Notes: generated by a model not told the origin, from the letters alone. 64,000 bases of DNA from Bacteroidales bacterium UBA5536 (GCA_002426795.1 DINQ01000015.1:62001-126000); one strand, 5' to 3'; shown: positions 8,577 through 18,585, numbered from the stretch's first letter. Numbers and translations are program-made.

Positions 8577-11500
8577 GTGAGTAAAGACCCAACAAACCAA
8601 TTACAGGATTTACAAGTCATTCTGGAGGCCATTCCAGATGTGATTCTGGTGCTCGACCAACAGCAAAAGGCAACATATTGCTTTAGCAACGAAAACAGCT
8701 TACTTATAGAATCAGCCGATAATTGCACCGGCAAGCCGATCGAAAAGCTTGTTCCCTCCAACCTCATCGAACCCATTCAGGATGCCATCAAAAAAGCACA
8801 AGAATCAAAGAGCCCGTCTGTCAGTATACTAAAAAGCAAAGTACAAGACAAAACCATCTGGTATGAGTTGACTGTCAGGTTTATGCCCGATTATCATCTC
8901 CCTTACATCCTGATTGCACATGATGTTACCGAAAAGCAGCAGGCCGCCATCACCCTCCAGGAAAGCGAAACCCGATTTCGGGCAGTTGTTGAACAGAGTG
9001 AAGAAGGAATCATCCTGGTAGATGAACAGGGTAAGATTATTCTGTGGAACAAAGGACAGGAGAAAATTTGTGGATACAAAGCCGAAGAAATACTGGGCAA
9101 GACTTTGTGGGACGTGTTGACACAAATGGAGAAACCAGATGTGCGCGAAAAACAACGTAGCCACAAAAAGCAGTTACGCAACAGAATCAGCAAACTTCTC
9201 AAACAGCAGGACAAAAGTTGGCTCAACCAGAACCTGGAACAGGAGATCATCACGAAAAACGGCGAACTACATATCATTCAAAGCGTTTTCTTCCCGGTAG
9301 AACTTTCCGACCGCATATTGCTGGGAAGCATCAACCGCGATATCACAATTCAGAAATATAGCGAATTGGCTCTGCACGAAGGAGAGGAATATGTGCGCGC
9401 ACTTTATGCCGACTCAACAGTGCCACTCATAGTGATCGACGGAAAAAACCTGCATATTTTCGACCTGAACCGTGCGGCACTGCTTCAATCAGGATTTGCC
9501 AAACGGGAGGATTTATTGGGCAAACCTTTTGGTGACCTGATTGCACACGATTCCCCAATCAGCAATAAAGAACTGGCACAGCATATCCGGCAACATACGG
9601 CAAGTGACATAGATCTGGAACTGGCACGACCCGACGGCAGCAGCTGGACAGCCAAACTCAGCATGATGAAGCTGGCCGTGACGGATGAGGACCTCATCCA
9701 GCTGACACTGATCGACATCTCGAAACAGAAAAAAGCCGCCAAACAGCTTGAAGAAACAACCATGCGCCTGCAGGCGGTATTTGCCGCCATGCCTGATACC
9801 ATTTATGTGATCGATAAACAGGGTTTATATCGCGATGCATTTTACAACGAACAATCTCCTGCACAGCAAAAGCCCAGACTGGTAAAAGGCCTGCACCTCA
9901 GTCATGTGTTCGACGACACCAATGCGAAAAAAATCCTGAAAGCCATCCAGCAGAGTCTGACGGATGGAGCTATCCGTGTGGTTGATTATCAGGCCAAGAC
10001 CAACGAAGGGGAGTTTTTCTACGAAGCACGCATCACAAAAATGGACGATAATAAAGCCATGATGATCGTGCGCGACACCACCAGCATCCGTGCCCTGGAA
10101 AACGACCTGCTTTACAACAATAAACTGTTACAGACACTCACGCAGCTTGCCACACGCTTTATCAACCTGCCCATCAGCCTAATCGATCAGGAAATCAACA
10201 ACGCACTGGCTCAAATTGGCACCTTTGCCAATGTTGACAGGGCTTATATTTTTGATTACGATTGGCAAAACGACACCATGAGCAACACCTACGAATGGTG
10301 TTCTAGGGGCACAACACCAGAAATACAAAACCTGCAGAATATCCCCAATGGGATGCTACCGCAATGGGTAAAGGCTCACAAAGCAGGAAATATGACGGTG
10401 GTTCAGTCGATAGATGACCTCAATCAGGAAGATCCCCTTTACCAGATCCTGGAGCCACAGGGCATCCATTCGCTCATCACCATCCCGCTCATGCAGACGG
10501 CTGCTGAAACAACTGATGAAAACAAATGTATCGGCTACGTTGGTTTTGATGTAGTGGGTGCACCCAAAACATTTTCGGACAATGACTTGTCTATACTTCA
10601 GATTTTTGCCGAGTTGCTGACCAACCTCAAGATCAAGCAGAAATCCGACGCCTTGCTCAAGCAAAATCAGCATCTCATGCAATTGCAAAACGACCAGCTC
10701 ATTAACCTGAATGAGCGTCTGCGCAAACAAAATGAAGAAATCATCATCAAAAACCGTGAACTCGCACGCGAGAGGGAGAAAGCCGAGGCCAGTGACAAAC
10801 TCAAGACAGCTTTTCTCAATAATATCTCGCATGAGGTGAGAACGCCACTCAACGGCATCATCGGTTTTTCGCAGTTGCTCAATGATACTGATGCTTCCCC
10901 CGAAGATAAAATCGATTATGTAGATGCGCTCAACATGAGTGTTGAGCGGCTGACTGACACCTTCAACGACATCATGGATGTTTCCTTGCTGATGTCAGGC
11001 AATATGCCCGTCAATATCGAAACCATCCCGCTGCAAAAACTCATGGGCGAGATCGAAAAGAAACACCAGCAGCTGGCACAGGCAAAAGGTATCGAAATTC
11101 TTATGAATATACCTGCTGAGTTGCAAACCTTGACGATAGACGCAGACCGGGGATTCATACATAAAATCGTGAACGAACTCACCGGAAATGCTGTAAAATA
11201 TACCCATCAGGGTTATGTGGAGCTGGGATACAATATGCACGATGATGAGCTCATGCTGTTTGTGAAAGACACCGGAATTGGTATCTCTGCCAAGGCACTC
11301 CCCGAAATTTACGAGCCTTTTTCGCAGGAAGACTATTCCACTACCCGCAGCCAGGAAGGTGCGGGACTGGGGCTAACCATTGTAAGAGGTATTGTCGACC
11401 TGCTGCAGGGAACCATCAAAGTAGACAGCCAACCCAACAAAGGAACAAAAATAGAAATATACATACCCATTAATGCCTCACGCGAAATGGAACTTAAAAA

Positions 11501-11918
11501 AGATTCACCTACCTTGCCAATGAAAAATCAAAATGACGAGTGGCCAACCATTCTGGTTGCCGAAGACGAAGACCTAAATATCTTGTATACCAAGCGCATC
11601 TTTAAACCACATCCGTTCAACATGATTTTTGTGAGAAATGGCAGCGAAGCAGTGAAGGTTGTTGAGGAACACCCTCAAATTGATCTGGTACTGATGGACA
11701 TCAAAATGCCCGTGATGGACGGTCTGGAAGCGACTCGACTGATCAAAAAAACACATCCCAACCTGATCATTGTGGCCGTGACGGCCTACGCTGCCAACGA
11801 CGACCGCTATATGTGCCTAAATGCCGGTTGCGACGATTATGTGACCAAGCCATTTAAACCAGCCGAACTATTCGACACCATCCGAAAATGGTTGCCTGCA
11901 GTTGGTGAAAAGTTGTAA
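8577..11918 (+). CDS. multi-PAS/GAF hybrid histidine kinase
   Basis: Sensor kinase of 1113 residues with no obvious membrane segment, so probably cytoplasmic. Order: four PAS-like regions (about 10-115, 124-258, 266-385, 393-505), a GAF-like region (about 520-685), a coiled coil (about 690-735), HisKA with phospho-acceptor H752 in NNISHEVRTPLNG, HATPase_c (N box about 860, DTGIGIS about 897, GAGLGLTIV about 927), and a C-terminal receiver (about 990-1106) with phospho-acceptor D1041 in LMDIKMPVMDG and conserved K in VTKPFKP. The start is GTG 8577; no in-frame ATG lies nearby. It sits in tandem with a paralogue 64 nt downstream. There is no DNA-binding output domain, so a phosphorelay to a separate protein is inferred. 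Confidence 0.93.
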   Translation: MSKDPTNQLQDLQVILEAIPDVILVLDQQQKATYCFSNENSLLIESADNCTGKPIEKLVPSNLIEPIQDAIKKAQESKSPSVSILKSKVQDKTIWYELTVRFMPDYHLPYILIAHDVTEKQQAAITLQESETRFRAVVEQSEEGIILVDEQGKIILWNKGQEKICGYKAEEILGKTLWDVLTQMEKPDVREKQRSHKKQLRNRISKLLKQQDKSWLNQNLEQEIITKNGELHIIQSVFFPVELSDRILLGSINRDITIQKYSELALHEGEEYVRALYADSTVPLIVIDGKNLHIFDLNRAALLQSGFAKREDLLGKPFGDLIAHDSPISNKELAQHIRQHTASDIDLELARPDGSSWTAKLSMMKLAVTDEDLIQLTLIDISKQKKAAKQLEETTMRLQAVFAAMPDTIYVIDKQGLYRDAFYNEQSPAQQKPRLVKGLHLSHVFDDTNAKKILKAIQQSLTDGAIRVVDYQAKTNEGEFFYEARITKMDDNKAMMIVRDTTSIRALENDLLYNNKLLQTLTQLATRFINLPISLIDQEINNALAQIGTFANVDRAYIFDYDWQNDTMSNTYEWCSRGTTPEIQNLQNIPNGMLPQWVKAHKAGNMTVVQSIDDLNQEDPLYQILEPQGIHSLITIPLMQTAAETTDENKCIGYVGFDVVGAPKTFSDNDLSILQIFAELLTNLKIKQKSDALLKQNQHLMQLQNDQLINLNERLRKQNEEIIIKNRELAREREKAEASDKLKTAFLNNISHEVRTPLNGIIGFSQLLNDTDASPEDKIDYVDALNMSVERLTDTFNDIMDVSLLMSGNMPVNIETIPLQKLMGEIEKKHQQLAQAKGIEILMNIPAELQTLTIDADRGFIHKIVNELTGNAVKYTHQGYVELGYNMHDDELMLFVKDTGIGISAKALPEIYEPFSQEDYSTTRSQEGAGLGLTIVRGIVDLLQGTIKVDSQPNKGTKIEIYIPINASREMELKKDSPTLPMKNQNDEWPTILVAEDEDLNILYTKRIFKPHPFNMIFVRNGSEAVKVVEEHPQIDLVLMDIKMPVMDGLEATRLIKKTHPNLIIVAVTAYAANDDRYMCLNAGCDDYVTKPFKPAELFDTIRKWLPAVGEKL

Positions 11919-11982
11919 TGACTGACACCGGGATGTAGTAAAGAAAAAATAACCAGGCTTTTTTTTTGACCAAGTTCACTTC

Positions 11983-14900
11983 ATGACAAAAAAGAACAAA
12001 CAGACTCCACTTCAGCAGTATTTTGCCATACTGAATTCCGTTACGCAGGCTGTGGCTGTAACCAATAGTCAGCTTGAAACCGTATTTTGGAACGAGGCAG
12101 CCGAGGAAGAGTTCGGATATCCGAGTGATATGGTACTGAACAAGCAACTGGCTGTTGTTTTTGCTGACGAAGGGAAAGCCTTTAAAGAAGGAGTGAAGCA
12201 CGCGGCGACAGCTGGTCATGAACCAACCACCACTAAAATGGTAGTCTACAGCCAGAGCCAGGAGCTTCACGACTGTCTGGTAACCCTCAAACCTATCACT
12301 TTTCCGGATGAAAGCGAAAAATATTATGTCGTCAGCTTCAGCCTCCGCGAAGAGCAGTTCAGAATCCTGCTCAACAACCTGCCCGACATTGTGATTATTC
12401 ACCAGGATGGCATCATCCGTTATCTCAACTATGAGGCAACCAATCAGCTTAACTTACCCGAAAGTAAGGTTCTGGGCGAGCATATACTGCGCTTTGTTCA
12501 TCCCGACGACCATCAAAAGATCATCGAAAGCATGTTGATGCGGAAAAAAGGTTTGGAGGTAGACGACTACGAAATACGGATTCAGCTAAACAAGGATAAA
12601 CAACGCATCGCAATCATACGAACAAAAAGCATCCTCTTTGACGGACAGATTTCAACGCTGACCATACTGATCGATATTACCGAGCGCAAACAGATGGAAG
12701 ATGCTTTGCGCGAAAGCGAAGAGAAATTCAGGATGTTGGCAGAATCAGCTCCTTTTGCCATTATGATTTATCAGGAAGACCATTTTGTGTATACCAATCC
12801 CGCAGGTCTGATTATTACAGGAATGGAAAAAGATGAGCTGCTGACGACACCCTATTACGAAATTGTGGCACCTGAATATGTCGAGCTGATTAAAACAAGA
12901 GGAAAAGACCGACAGGCAGGAAACGAAGTGCCACTTAACTATGAATTTCAGATCAGGCATAAAAACGGTGAAATGCGCTGGGTTTTCCTCACAGGCACAC
13001 GTATTCATTACAATGGGCAGCCTGCAGGCCTGATATCGGTGACAGATATTACCAGTCGTAAACAGTCAGAAGAAAAAATTGAGGAACATGCCAGCCGAAT
13101 CAAGGCTATCCTGAATGCCTTGCCCGACCTGCTGTTTGTGATGGATGAAAAGGGAAATTATATCGAATATTATGCCAATGAGGTCAATGCACTGGCAGTT
13201 CCTGCCGAAAATATCACCGGCAGTAACATCAGTGAGCTGTTTGATGCAGAGGAGACTCAAAGACAGCTGGCCTACTTCAAACAATGCTTGCACCAGCAGG
13301 AAACCGTTTCGTATGAATACGAATTGTATTTCAATAACCGGATGAAGCGGTTTGAGGCCCGACTCAGTCCAATCGACAACCATCGGATACTGGTTATCAT
13401 TCGCGATATCAGCAAACGTCACGAACTGCAAATTCAACTCAATTACAGATCTGCACTCCAAAACCTACTGACACGTCTGGCCAACAGCTTTATCAATATA
13501 GAAGGTAAAAACCTCAGCGATATGATCAGTCAGGCGCTGCGCGAAATTGGAGAATTCACGCAGGTCGATAGGGTCTATATCTTCGATTATGACTGGGAAA
13601 AGCTAACCCTGACCAATACCCATGAGTGGTGCGCCGAGGGAATTACTTCTGAGCTTCATCGCAACCAAAATTTGCCACAATCCGAGTTCGCCGAATGGGT
13701 CGAAAAACATAAACAAGGCGAAATTGTGTATGTGCCAGAATTCTCGGTATTCGAACCGGACAGCTTCATTCGACAGCTGATAGATCCCCAGGGAATACAG
13801 TCACTTATCATTATCCCGATGATGAGTAGTGGAAAATGCATAGGCTTTGTGGGTTTCGACTCTGTTCGAAAAAAAAGAAAGTGGAACGAAAACGAAACAG
13901 ATATTCTCAAGCTTTTTGCGGATTTGTTAGCCAATGTGCGCGAAAAAGCCGAGGTTCTTAACCGTCTCCACGAAAGCGAAGCGATCAATGCTTTCATCAC
14001 GGCAAACATTGCCGATGCCGTGATGTTGACAGACCGTGGCGGCAGATTTACCTATGTTTCGCCCTCACATGAGAGAATCATGGGAAGGGGCCAGGAACTG
14101 ATTGGGGGCAGCGTGTATGAGTTTGTGCATCCTGATGACCGGCAAAAGGTTATTGAAATGTTGCGAAAAGGGCGCAATACCGATGAACAATTTTCGGTTG
14201 AATACAGATTTCTGCATCCTCAAAAAGGATATATATGGATAGAATCGATCGGCAGGCGGTATTTCGACGACAAGAAAGACATATTCGGACTGGTTACTTC
14301 GCGTGACATTCATGCCCGTAAAACCATTGAAATAGAACTCAACAAGTTGTCGAGAGGCATCGAACAAAGCCCCACGTCTATCATCATTACTGACACCAAC
14401 GGGCTGATTGAGTATGTTAATCCGGCATTCAGCAAAGTAACTGGCTATGCTCCTGAAGAGGTTCTGGGTAAAAATCCGAAGATACTCAAATCCGGCTATA
14501 CGCGTCCCGAAGAGTATGCTGCCATGTGGAACACAATTTTAGCCGGAAAAACCTGGAAAGGCACATTCAGAACATTGCGCAAAGATGGCAGCTTTTTCTG
14601 GGAATCAGTTTTCATTTCGCCGGTGATGGATCCAGATGGAAAAATCACCCATTTCCTGGCTATCAAGGAAGACATCACTGAGCAAAAGCGCATCCGCGCC
14701 GAGCTGATTGCTGCCAAAGAAAGAGCTGAAGAAAGTGACCGGCTGAAGACAGCCTTTATCAACAATATTTCTCACGAGATCAGAACCCCACTCAACGGCA
14801 TTCTTGGCTTTTCTGAATTGCTGGCCGACAATACCATTGAAGAGGAGGAAAAGCAAGAATTTTTGGCGAGCCTCGATCAAAGCAGTGAACGCCTTCTTAA

Positions 14901-15843
14901 CACCATCAACGACATCATCGAAGTGTCCCTCCTGGTTTCTGGCAACAAGAAAGTAGTGCCGGTACAGTTCAATTTCAGGGAGCTCGTCAATGGGATTTAT
15001 CAAAAATACCTACCTGCATTCAACAGGAAAAACATTGATTTCAGGATTGAGTACGACTCGGTAACAAAACAAATTCAATGTCGCACCGACCAGTTTATGA
15101 TGGAGCAGATGCTTGAAGAACTGATCTCGAATGCATTGAAGTTTACCGAAAAAGGCCTTGTAGAACTGGATATCTCGGTAGCAGATGGTTTTATCACTAT
15201 GGTATTGTCCGACACAGGCTGTGGTATTCCAAGGGAGCACCAAAACAGGATTTTCGACTTTTTCAGACAGGTGGATTCGTCGAGCAACCGCAAACACGAA
15301 GGAAGTGGACTGGGCTTATCAATCGCCAAAGGAATGACAGAACTGTTGGGTGGCGCCATCAGCCTCGATTCTGAAGTTGGTCGGGGAACGGTGTTTACGA
15401 TTATTGTCCCAATGGTCTATGACGAATCTCTGGCAGGCGAAATAGGCTATAGCTTTGGCGATAAGATAAAAAAAGCCAAGAAAGTCCTGATCGTAGAGGA
15501 TGATATTACTAATTACAAATACTTGTTTAGGGTGCTGAAACCCAATCAGCGCAGGCGATCAATCTGGGTGGTTGATGGCGATCAGGCGATCAGAGATTGC
15601 CAAACAGACCAGGACATCGGGCTGGTGTTGATGGATATCAAATTGCCCGGAATCGACGGTTTGGAAGCAACACGAAAAATTAAACAGCTCAGGCCTGATT
15701 TACCGGTAGTAGCCGTTACGGCCTATGCCATGGAAGCCGATCGCGACAAAGCCCTTGCGGCAGGTTGCGACGCATACATCAGCAAGCCTTTTACGCGTGA
15801 CGAACTGCATCAGTTGCTCGATCATCTTGGTCTTGACAGCTAA
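11983..15843 (+). CDS. multi-PAS/GAF hybrid histidine kinase (paralogue of upstream gene)
   Basis: Sensor kinase of 1286 residues. Order: PAS-like regions starting near 15, 124, 248 and 372, a GAF-like region (about 486-655) closely resembling that of the upstream kinase (FDYDWEKLTLTNTHEWCAEG against FDYDWQNDTMSNTYEWCSRG), two more PAS (near 667 and 788), HisKA with H931 in NNISHEIRTPLNG, HATPase_c (about 1030-1150), and a receiver (about 1165-1280) with D1218 in LMDIKLPGIDG. No membrane segment is evident. The shared GAF and catalytic core imply a tandem duplication followed by gain or loss of PAS units. The signal and the downstream partner are unknown. Confidence 0.93.
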   Translation: MTKKNKQTPLQQYFAILNSVTQAVAVTNSQLETVFWNEAAEEEFGYPSDMVLNKQLAVVFADEGKAFKEGVKHAATAGHEPTTTKMVVYSQSQELHDCLVTLKPITFPDESEKYYVVSFSLREEQFRILLNNLPDIVIIHQDGIIRYLNYEATNQLNLPESKVLGEHILRFVHPDDHQKIIESMLMRKKGLEVDDYEIRIQLNKDKQRIAIIRTKSILFDGQISTLTILIDITERKQMEDALRESEEKFRMLAESAPFAIMIYQEDHFVYTNPAGLIITGMEKDELLTTPYYEIVAPEYVELIKTRGKDRQAGNEVPLNYEFQIRHKNGEMRWVFLTGTRIHYNGQPAGLISVTDITSRKQSEEKIEEHASRIKAILNALPDLLFVMDEKGNYIEYYANEVNALAVPAENITGSNISELFDAEETQRQLAYFKQCLHQQETVSYEYELYFNNRMKRFEARLSPIDNHRILVIIRDISKRHELQIQLNYRSALQNLLTRLANSFINIEGKNLSDMISQALREIGEFTQVDRVYIFDYDWEKLTLTNTHEWCAEGITSELHRNQNLPQSEFAEWVEKHKQGEIVYVPEFSVFEPDSFIRQLIDPQGIQSLIIIPMMSSGKCIGFVGFDSVRKKRKWNENETDILKLFADLLANVREKAEVLNRLHESEAINAFITANIADAVMLTDRGGRFTYVSPSHERIMGRGQELIGGSVYEFVHPDDRQKVIEMLRKGRNTDEQFSVEYRFLHPQKGYIWIESIGRRYFDDKKDIFGLVTSRDIHARKTIEIELNKLSRGIEQSPTSIIITDTNGLIEYVNPAFSKVTGYAPEEVLGKNPKILKSGYTRPEEYAAMWNTILAGKTWKGTFRTLRKDGSFFWESVFISPVMDPDGKITHFLAIKEDITEQKRIRAELIAAKERAEESDRLKTAFINNISHEIRTPLNGILGFSELLADNTIEEEEKQEFLASLDQSSERLLNTINDIIEVSLLVSGNKKVVPVQFNFRELVNGIYQKYLPAFNRKNIDFRIEYDSVTKQIQCRTDQFMMEQMLEELISNALKFTEKGLVELDISVADGFITMVLSDTGCGIPREHQNRIFDFFRQVDSSSNRKHEGSGLGLSIAKGMTELLGGAISLDSEVGRGTVFTIIVPMVYDESLAGEIGYSFGDKIKKAKKVLIVEDDITNYKYLFRVLKPNQRRRSIWVVDGDQAIRDCQTDQDIGLVLMDIKLPGIDGLEATRKIKQLRPDLPVVAVTAYAMEADRDKALAAGCDAYISKPFTRDELHQLLDHLGLDS

Positions 15844-15915
15844 TTGCTCACAAAAGGATTTATCGATTCAAAATACCTGAAATATCACCGATTTTCAAAT
15901 AGTGTCAAGGCGGCC

Positions 15916-15942
15916 TTTGTGTTTGGAATTCAATTACTTTTG
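15916..15942 (+). promoter_or_regulatory. Bacteroidota-type promoter of the DedA/TerC pair
   Basis: TTTG (15916-15919), 15 nt, then TACTTTTG (15935-15942), an exact -7 element. The spacing is shorter than usual. It lies about 65 nt upstream of the start codon. Confidence 0.5.
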
Positions 15943-16006
15943 CCGGCATTATTGAGCCGTAAAAAATTGAATTTCAAACGTTTTTGTTGCAAAAAATGAC
16001 AGGTCT

Positions 16007-16624
16007 ATGAAATGGATCAGGCAGGTTTATGACTGGGTTTTGGGTTGGGCCGATTCGCCTTACGGTGTGCATGCTCTGTTTTTATTGGCTTTTGCCGAAG
16101 CGGTTTTCTTTCCTGTTCCACCCGATGTACTCTTGATCGCCCTGATTTTGGGGCGCACACGCAAGGCTTTTTGGTTTGCAGGTGTCACCACAGCCGGTTC
16201 GGTTCTGGGAGCCATGGTGGGTTATGCCATCGGGTATTATGTGTGGGAAAATCCTTCTGGTGAGTTTACGGGTTTTGCCATGTTTTTCTTTAACCATGTG
16301 CCTGGTTTCACTGTCGAACTATTTGACCGCATCAGTGCACTTTTTGGTAAGTACAATTTCTGGGTGATTTTTGTGGCTGGTTTTACGCCTATTCCATATA
16401 AGGTCTTCACCATCACGGGCGGGGTTTTTCAGGTACATTTTGCCTGGTTTGTGTTGGCATCAGTCGTCAGTCGTGCCAGCCGCTTTTTTGTTATTTCCAT
16501 GTTGATCTGGAAGTTTGGGCCGGGCATCAAAGCCTTTATTGATAAGTATTTTAATATCTTAGCAATTCTGTTCACCATCTTGCTGGTGGGTGGCTTTTTT
16601 GTTGTGCGGTATTTTATTGAATAG
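16007..16624 (+). CDS. DedA/YqaA-type (VTT domain) membrane protein
   Basis: Integral inner-membrane protein of 205 residues with about five hydrophobic segments. It carries the DedA/SNARE-associated signature: an acidic turn after the first helix (AEAVFFPVPPDVLLIALILG), a glycine-rich segment (AGSVLGAMVGYAIGYYVWE) and the motif FVAGFTPIPYKVFTITGG, whose Gly-Phe-x-Pro-x-P re-entrant loop is typical of VTT proteins. The closest group by eye is YqaA. Family members are linked to undecaprenyl-phosphate or lipid flipping and to membrane homeostasis; the role here is not determined. The terC-like gene starts 3 nt downstream. Confidence 0.85.
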   Translation: MKWIRQVYDWVLGWADSPYGVHALFLLAFAEAVFFPVPPDVLLIALILGRTRKAFWFAGVTTAGSVLGAMVGYAIGYYVWENPSGEFTGFAMFFFNHVPGFTVELFDRISALFGKYNFWVIFVAGFTPIPYKVFTITGGVFQVHFAWFVLASVVSRASRFFVISMLIWKFGPGIKAFIDKYFNILAILFTILLVGGFFVVRYFIE

Positions 16625-16627
16625 ATC

Positions 16628-17563
16628 ATGATTGAAATTACACCGACTGTATGGATTGCTTTTCTGGCATTTGTGCTATTGATGCTGGGACTTGATCTGG
16701 CTGTTTTTCACCGCAAATCTCATGAGGTTGGCATCCGTGAGTCACTGATCTGGACTGCCGTCTGGATTGGTCTGGCCTTGTTGTTCAACGTAGGTGTTTA
16801 TCACTGGATGGGGCACGAAAAAGGCCTTGAATTTTTAACGGGCTATCTGATCGAAAAGGCATTAAGCGTCGATAATCTCTTTGTGTTTATCATGCTTTTT
16901 TCAATGTTTCAGATCGAACCCAAATACCAGCATAAGGTGCTTTTCTGGGGCATTTTGGGCGCACTGGTGATGCGGGCGATGTTCATTTTTACCGGAGTGG
17001 CGCTCATCAATCGATTTCACTGGATCATTTATTTGTTTGGTGCTTTTTTGGTGTTCACCGGAAGTAAAATGATTTTCCAGAACCATGATGAAGTGCATCC
17101 CGAAAAGAATCCGCTGGTTCGGCTTTTCAAAAAAATATTTCCGGTCACGAACGAATTGCATGGCGATCGTTTTTTTATCAGAATCAACCATCGGCTTTTT
17201 GCAACCCCGCTTTTTGTGGCGCTAATCGTTGTTGAGCTGACCGACTTGATTTTCGCCACAGACTCCATTCCTGCAATTCTGGCCATTTCGCATGATCCTT
17301 TTATCATTTTCTCCTCAAATGTGTTTGCGATTCTGGGTTTGCGTGCCTTGTACTTTGCCCTGGCCGGTATCACACGGTATTTTGTTTACCTGCGCTATGG
17401 TCTGGCGGCTATCCTGGTTTTTGTGGGGTTGAAAATGAGTCTATCGGGCTTTTATCACTTTCCGGTACTTTGGTCGTTGCTGATTATCCTGCTGCTTTTG
17501 CTAATATCAATCGCGACCTCACTCATTTGGAAGCCTCAAAAGTCCATACCAAAAGGAAAATAA
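16628..17563 (+). CDS. TerC/Alx-family membrane protein
   Basis: Polytopic membrane protein of 311 residues. Diagnostic segments are EKALSVDNLFVFIMLFSMF (about 77-95) and ELTDLIFATDSIPAILAIS (about 203-221), whose conserved Asp residues in two helices define the TerC/Alx family, proposed manganese exporters. The length and the N-terminal extra helices fit the Alx-like branch. It is co-transcribed with the upstream DedA-like gene (3-nt spacing). No yybP-ykoY-type riboswitch was recognisable upstream of the pair. Metal specificity is inferred from the family only. Confidence 0.88.
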   Translation: MIEITPTVWIAFLAFVLLMLGLDLAVFHRKSHEVGIRESLIWTAVWIGLALLFNVGVYHWMGHEKGLEFLTGYLIEKALSVDNLFVFIMLFSMFQIEPKYQHKVLFWGILGALVMRAMFIFTGVALINRFHWIIYLFGAFLVFTGSKMIFQNHDEVHPEKNPLVRLFKKIFPVTNELHGDRFFIRINHRLFATPLFVALIVVELTDLIFATDSIPAILAISHDPFIIFSSNVFAILGLRALYFALAGITRYFVYLRYGLAAILVFVGLKMSLSGFYHFPVLWSLLIILLLLLISIATSLIWKPQKSIPKGK

Positions 17564-17614
17564 ACCTTAAAACAGGGCTTTTTACTATTTTCGCGCTTAA
17601 ATGCCGATCATACC

Positions 17615-18109
17615 ATGATTCATAACCCCATATTACTGACTATTCTCGATTTCCTACACCAAATGGCTACAATTGCCTGGATAGGTGGGATGTTTTTTAA
17701 CCTGCTGGCTGTGATGCCAGCTGCTTCAAAAACCCTTGATCCACCAGTTCTGGGTAAGTTTATGCAGGCGCTGATGAAGCGCGTTCGGGTGATTGTTTAT
17801 TCGTCACTCTTGGTGCTTTTTGTTACCGGGATTCCTTTGAAGATAGCCAGCAAATACTATGTGGCCATCATTCATTTCGGTACTAGTTGGGAGTTGATGA
17901 GTTTTGTAAAACATGTGTTGGTTGCCCTACTGGCGATCTTTGTTTTTTATGCCTTTGAACTGCTAAATCCACAAGTAGCACGACTGGCAGCCAAGGGCCC
18001 TTCGACCCAGGTTTTGAAACTCAGAGCCCGTCAAAAAAAGCTGGCCGGACTGTCCTTTTTAATGGCTATCGCTATTGTATTTATTTCGGTGATGATGAAG
18101 TATTTATAG
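17615..18109 (+). CDS. CopD-like four-helix membrane protein
   Basis: Small integral membrane protein (164 aa) with four hydrophobic helices (about 8-30, 55-77, 90-113, 143-163). HQMATIAWIGGMFFN in helix 1 is typical of the CopD/copper-resistance-D superfamily, where the His binds metal or haem. The second half (MKRVRVIVYSSLLVLFVTGI, LMSFVKHVLVALLAIF) fits this fold. It lies 51 nt after the TerC-like gene on the same strand. Function is not established; the CopD link rests on helix pattern and the conserved His/Trp. Confidence 0.6.
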   Translation: MIHNPILLTILDFLHQMATIAWIGGMFFNLLAVMPAASKTLDPPVLGKFMQALMKRVRVIVYSSLLVLFVTGIPLKIASKYYVAIIHFGTSWELMSFVKHVLVALLAIFVFYAFELLNPQVARLAAKGPSTQVLKLRARQKKLAGLSFLMAIAIVFISVMMKYL

Positions 18110-18135
18110 AGCGTTCTTCTACTTAAGTCACACGA

Positions 18136-18288
18136 TTAAATAACCACCATTTTCCACGGCCTGTATTTAGCGGTAAATGTCATTCTTTCGGATGTATTGT
18201 GCTCCAAAAGTCTTTGTAGTGGATTTTCAGTTATTCCGACATAATACTTATCGGCTGATTCCGAAAACAAAATGTAGAGGTAAAACAT
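18136..18288 (-). pseudogene. truncated GIY-YIG nuclease-domain gene (remnant)
   Basis: On the minus strand an ATG at 18288 opens a 50-codon frame reading MFYLYILFSESADKYYVGIT and, further on, RLLEHN and KYRPWKMVVI before TAA. The Y-L-Y, Y-Y-V-G and R-x-x-x-H-N elements are exactly those of the small GIY-YIG (UPF0213/YhbQ-like) proteins of Bacteroidota. Those proteins are usually 80-100 residues and continue with an acidic, Lys-rich C-terminal half after the PWK segment. That half is missing and no other frame downstream restores it. It lies directly behind the tRNA-Asn on the same strand. I read it as a 3'-truncated remnant, though a very short functional protein cannot be excluded. Confidence 0.7.
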
Positions 18289-18293
18289 ATGAA

Positions 18294-18321
18294 ATGAAAA
18301 AAGGGGAATCAAACCCCTTTT
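18294..18321 (-). terminator. intrinsic terminator after tRNA-Asn
   Basis: Perfect 8-bp stem AAAAGGGG/CCCCTTTT with a 7-nt loop. Read on the minus strand it is followed by further T residues, just behind the 3' end of the tRNA. It also has T residues on the plus strand, so it may act in both directions. Confidence 0.7.
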
Positions 18322-18328
18322 ATTTTTG

Positions 18329-18402
18329 CTCCCCCTTCAGGACTTGAACCTGAGACCCTCTGATTAACAGTCAGATGCTCTAACCAACTGAGCTAAGGAG
18401 GA
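18329..18402 (-). tRNA. tRNA-Asn (anticodon GTT)
   Basis: Read on the minus strand the cloverleaf is complete: acceptor TCCTCCT paired with AGGGGGA (one U-G pair), D arm GCTC...GAGC, anticodon stem CTGAC/GTCAG-type with loop containing GTT, T arm with GGTTCAAGTCC, and discriminator G73 as expected for Asn. The CCA end is not encoded. A terminator hairpin follows at once. Confidence 0.97.
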
Positions 18403-18585
18403 ATATTTTACTGATTGAGCGTGCAAAATTACACGTTTTTTACTTTGACACAAATTTTTTTTCAATTTTTCAAGACGATTTGTTATCAATTGGCTTTTCA
18501 AATCAGTTAAAGCACTTTTCAAATGAATAATAAACAGGAACAAAATGTCAAATGAATACCAAATCGACGAAGTCTAAGAAGTAAT

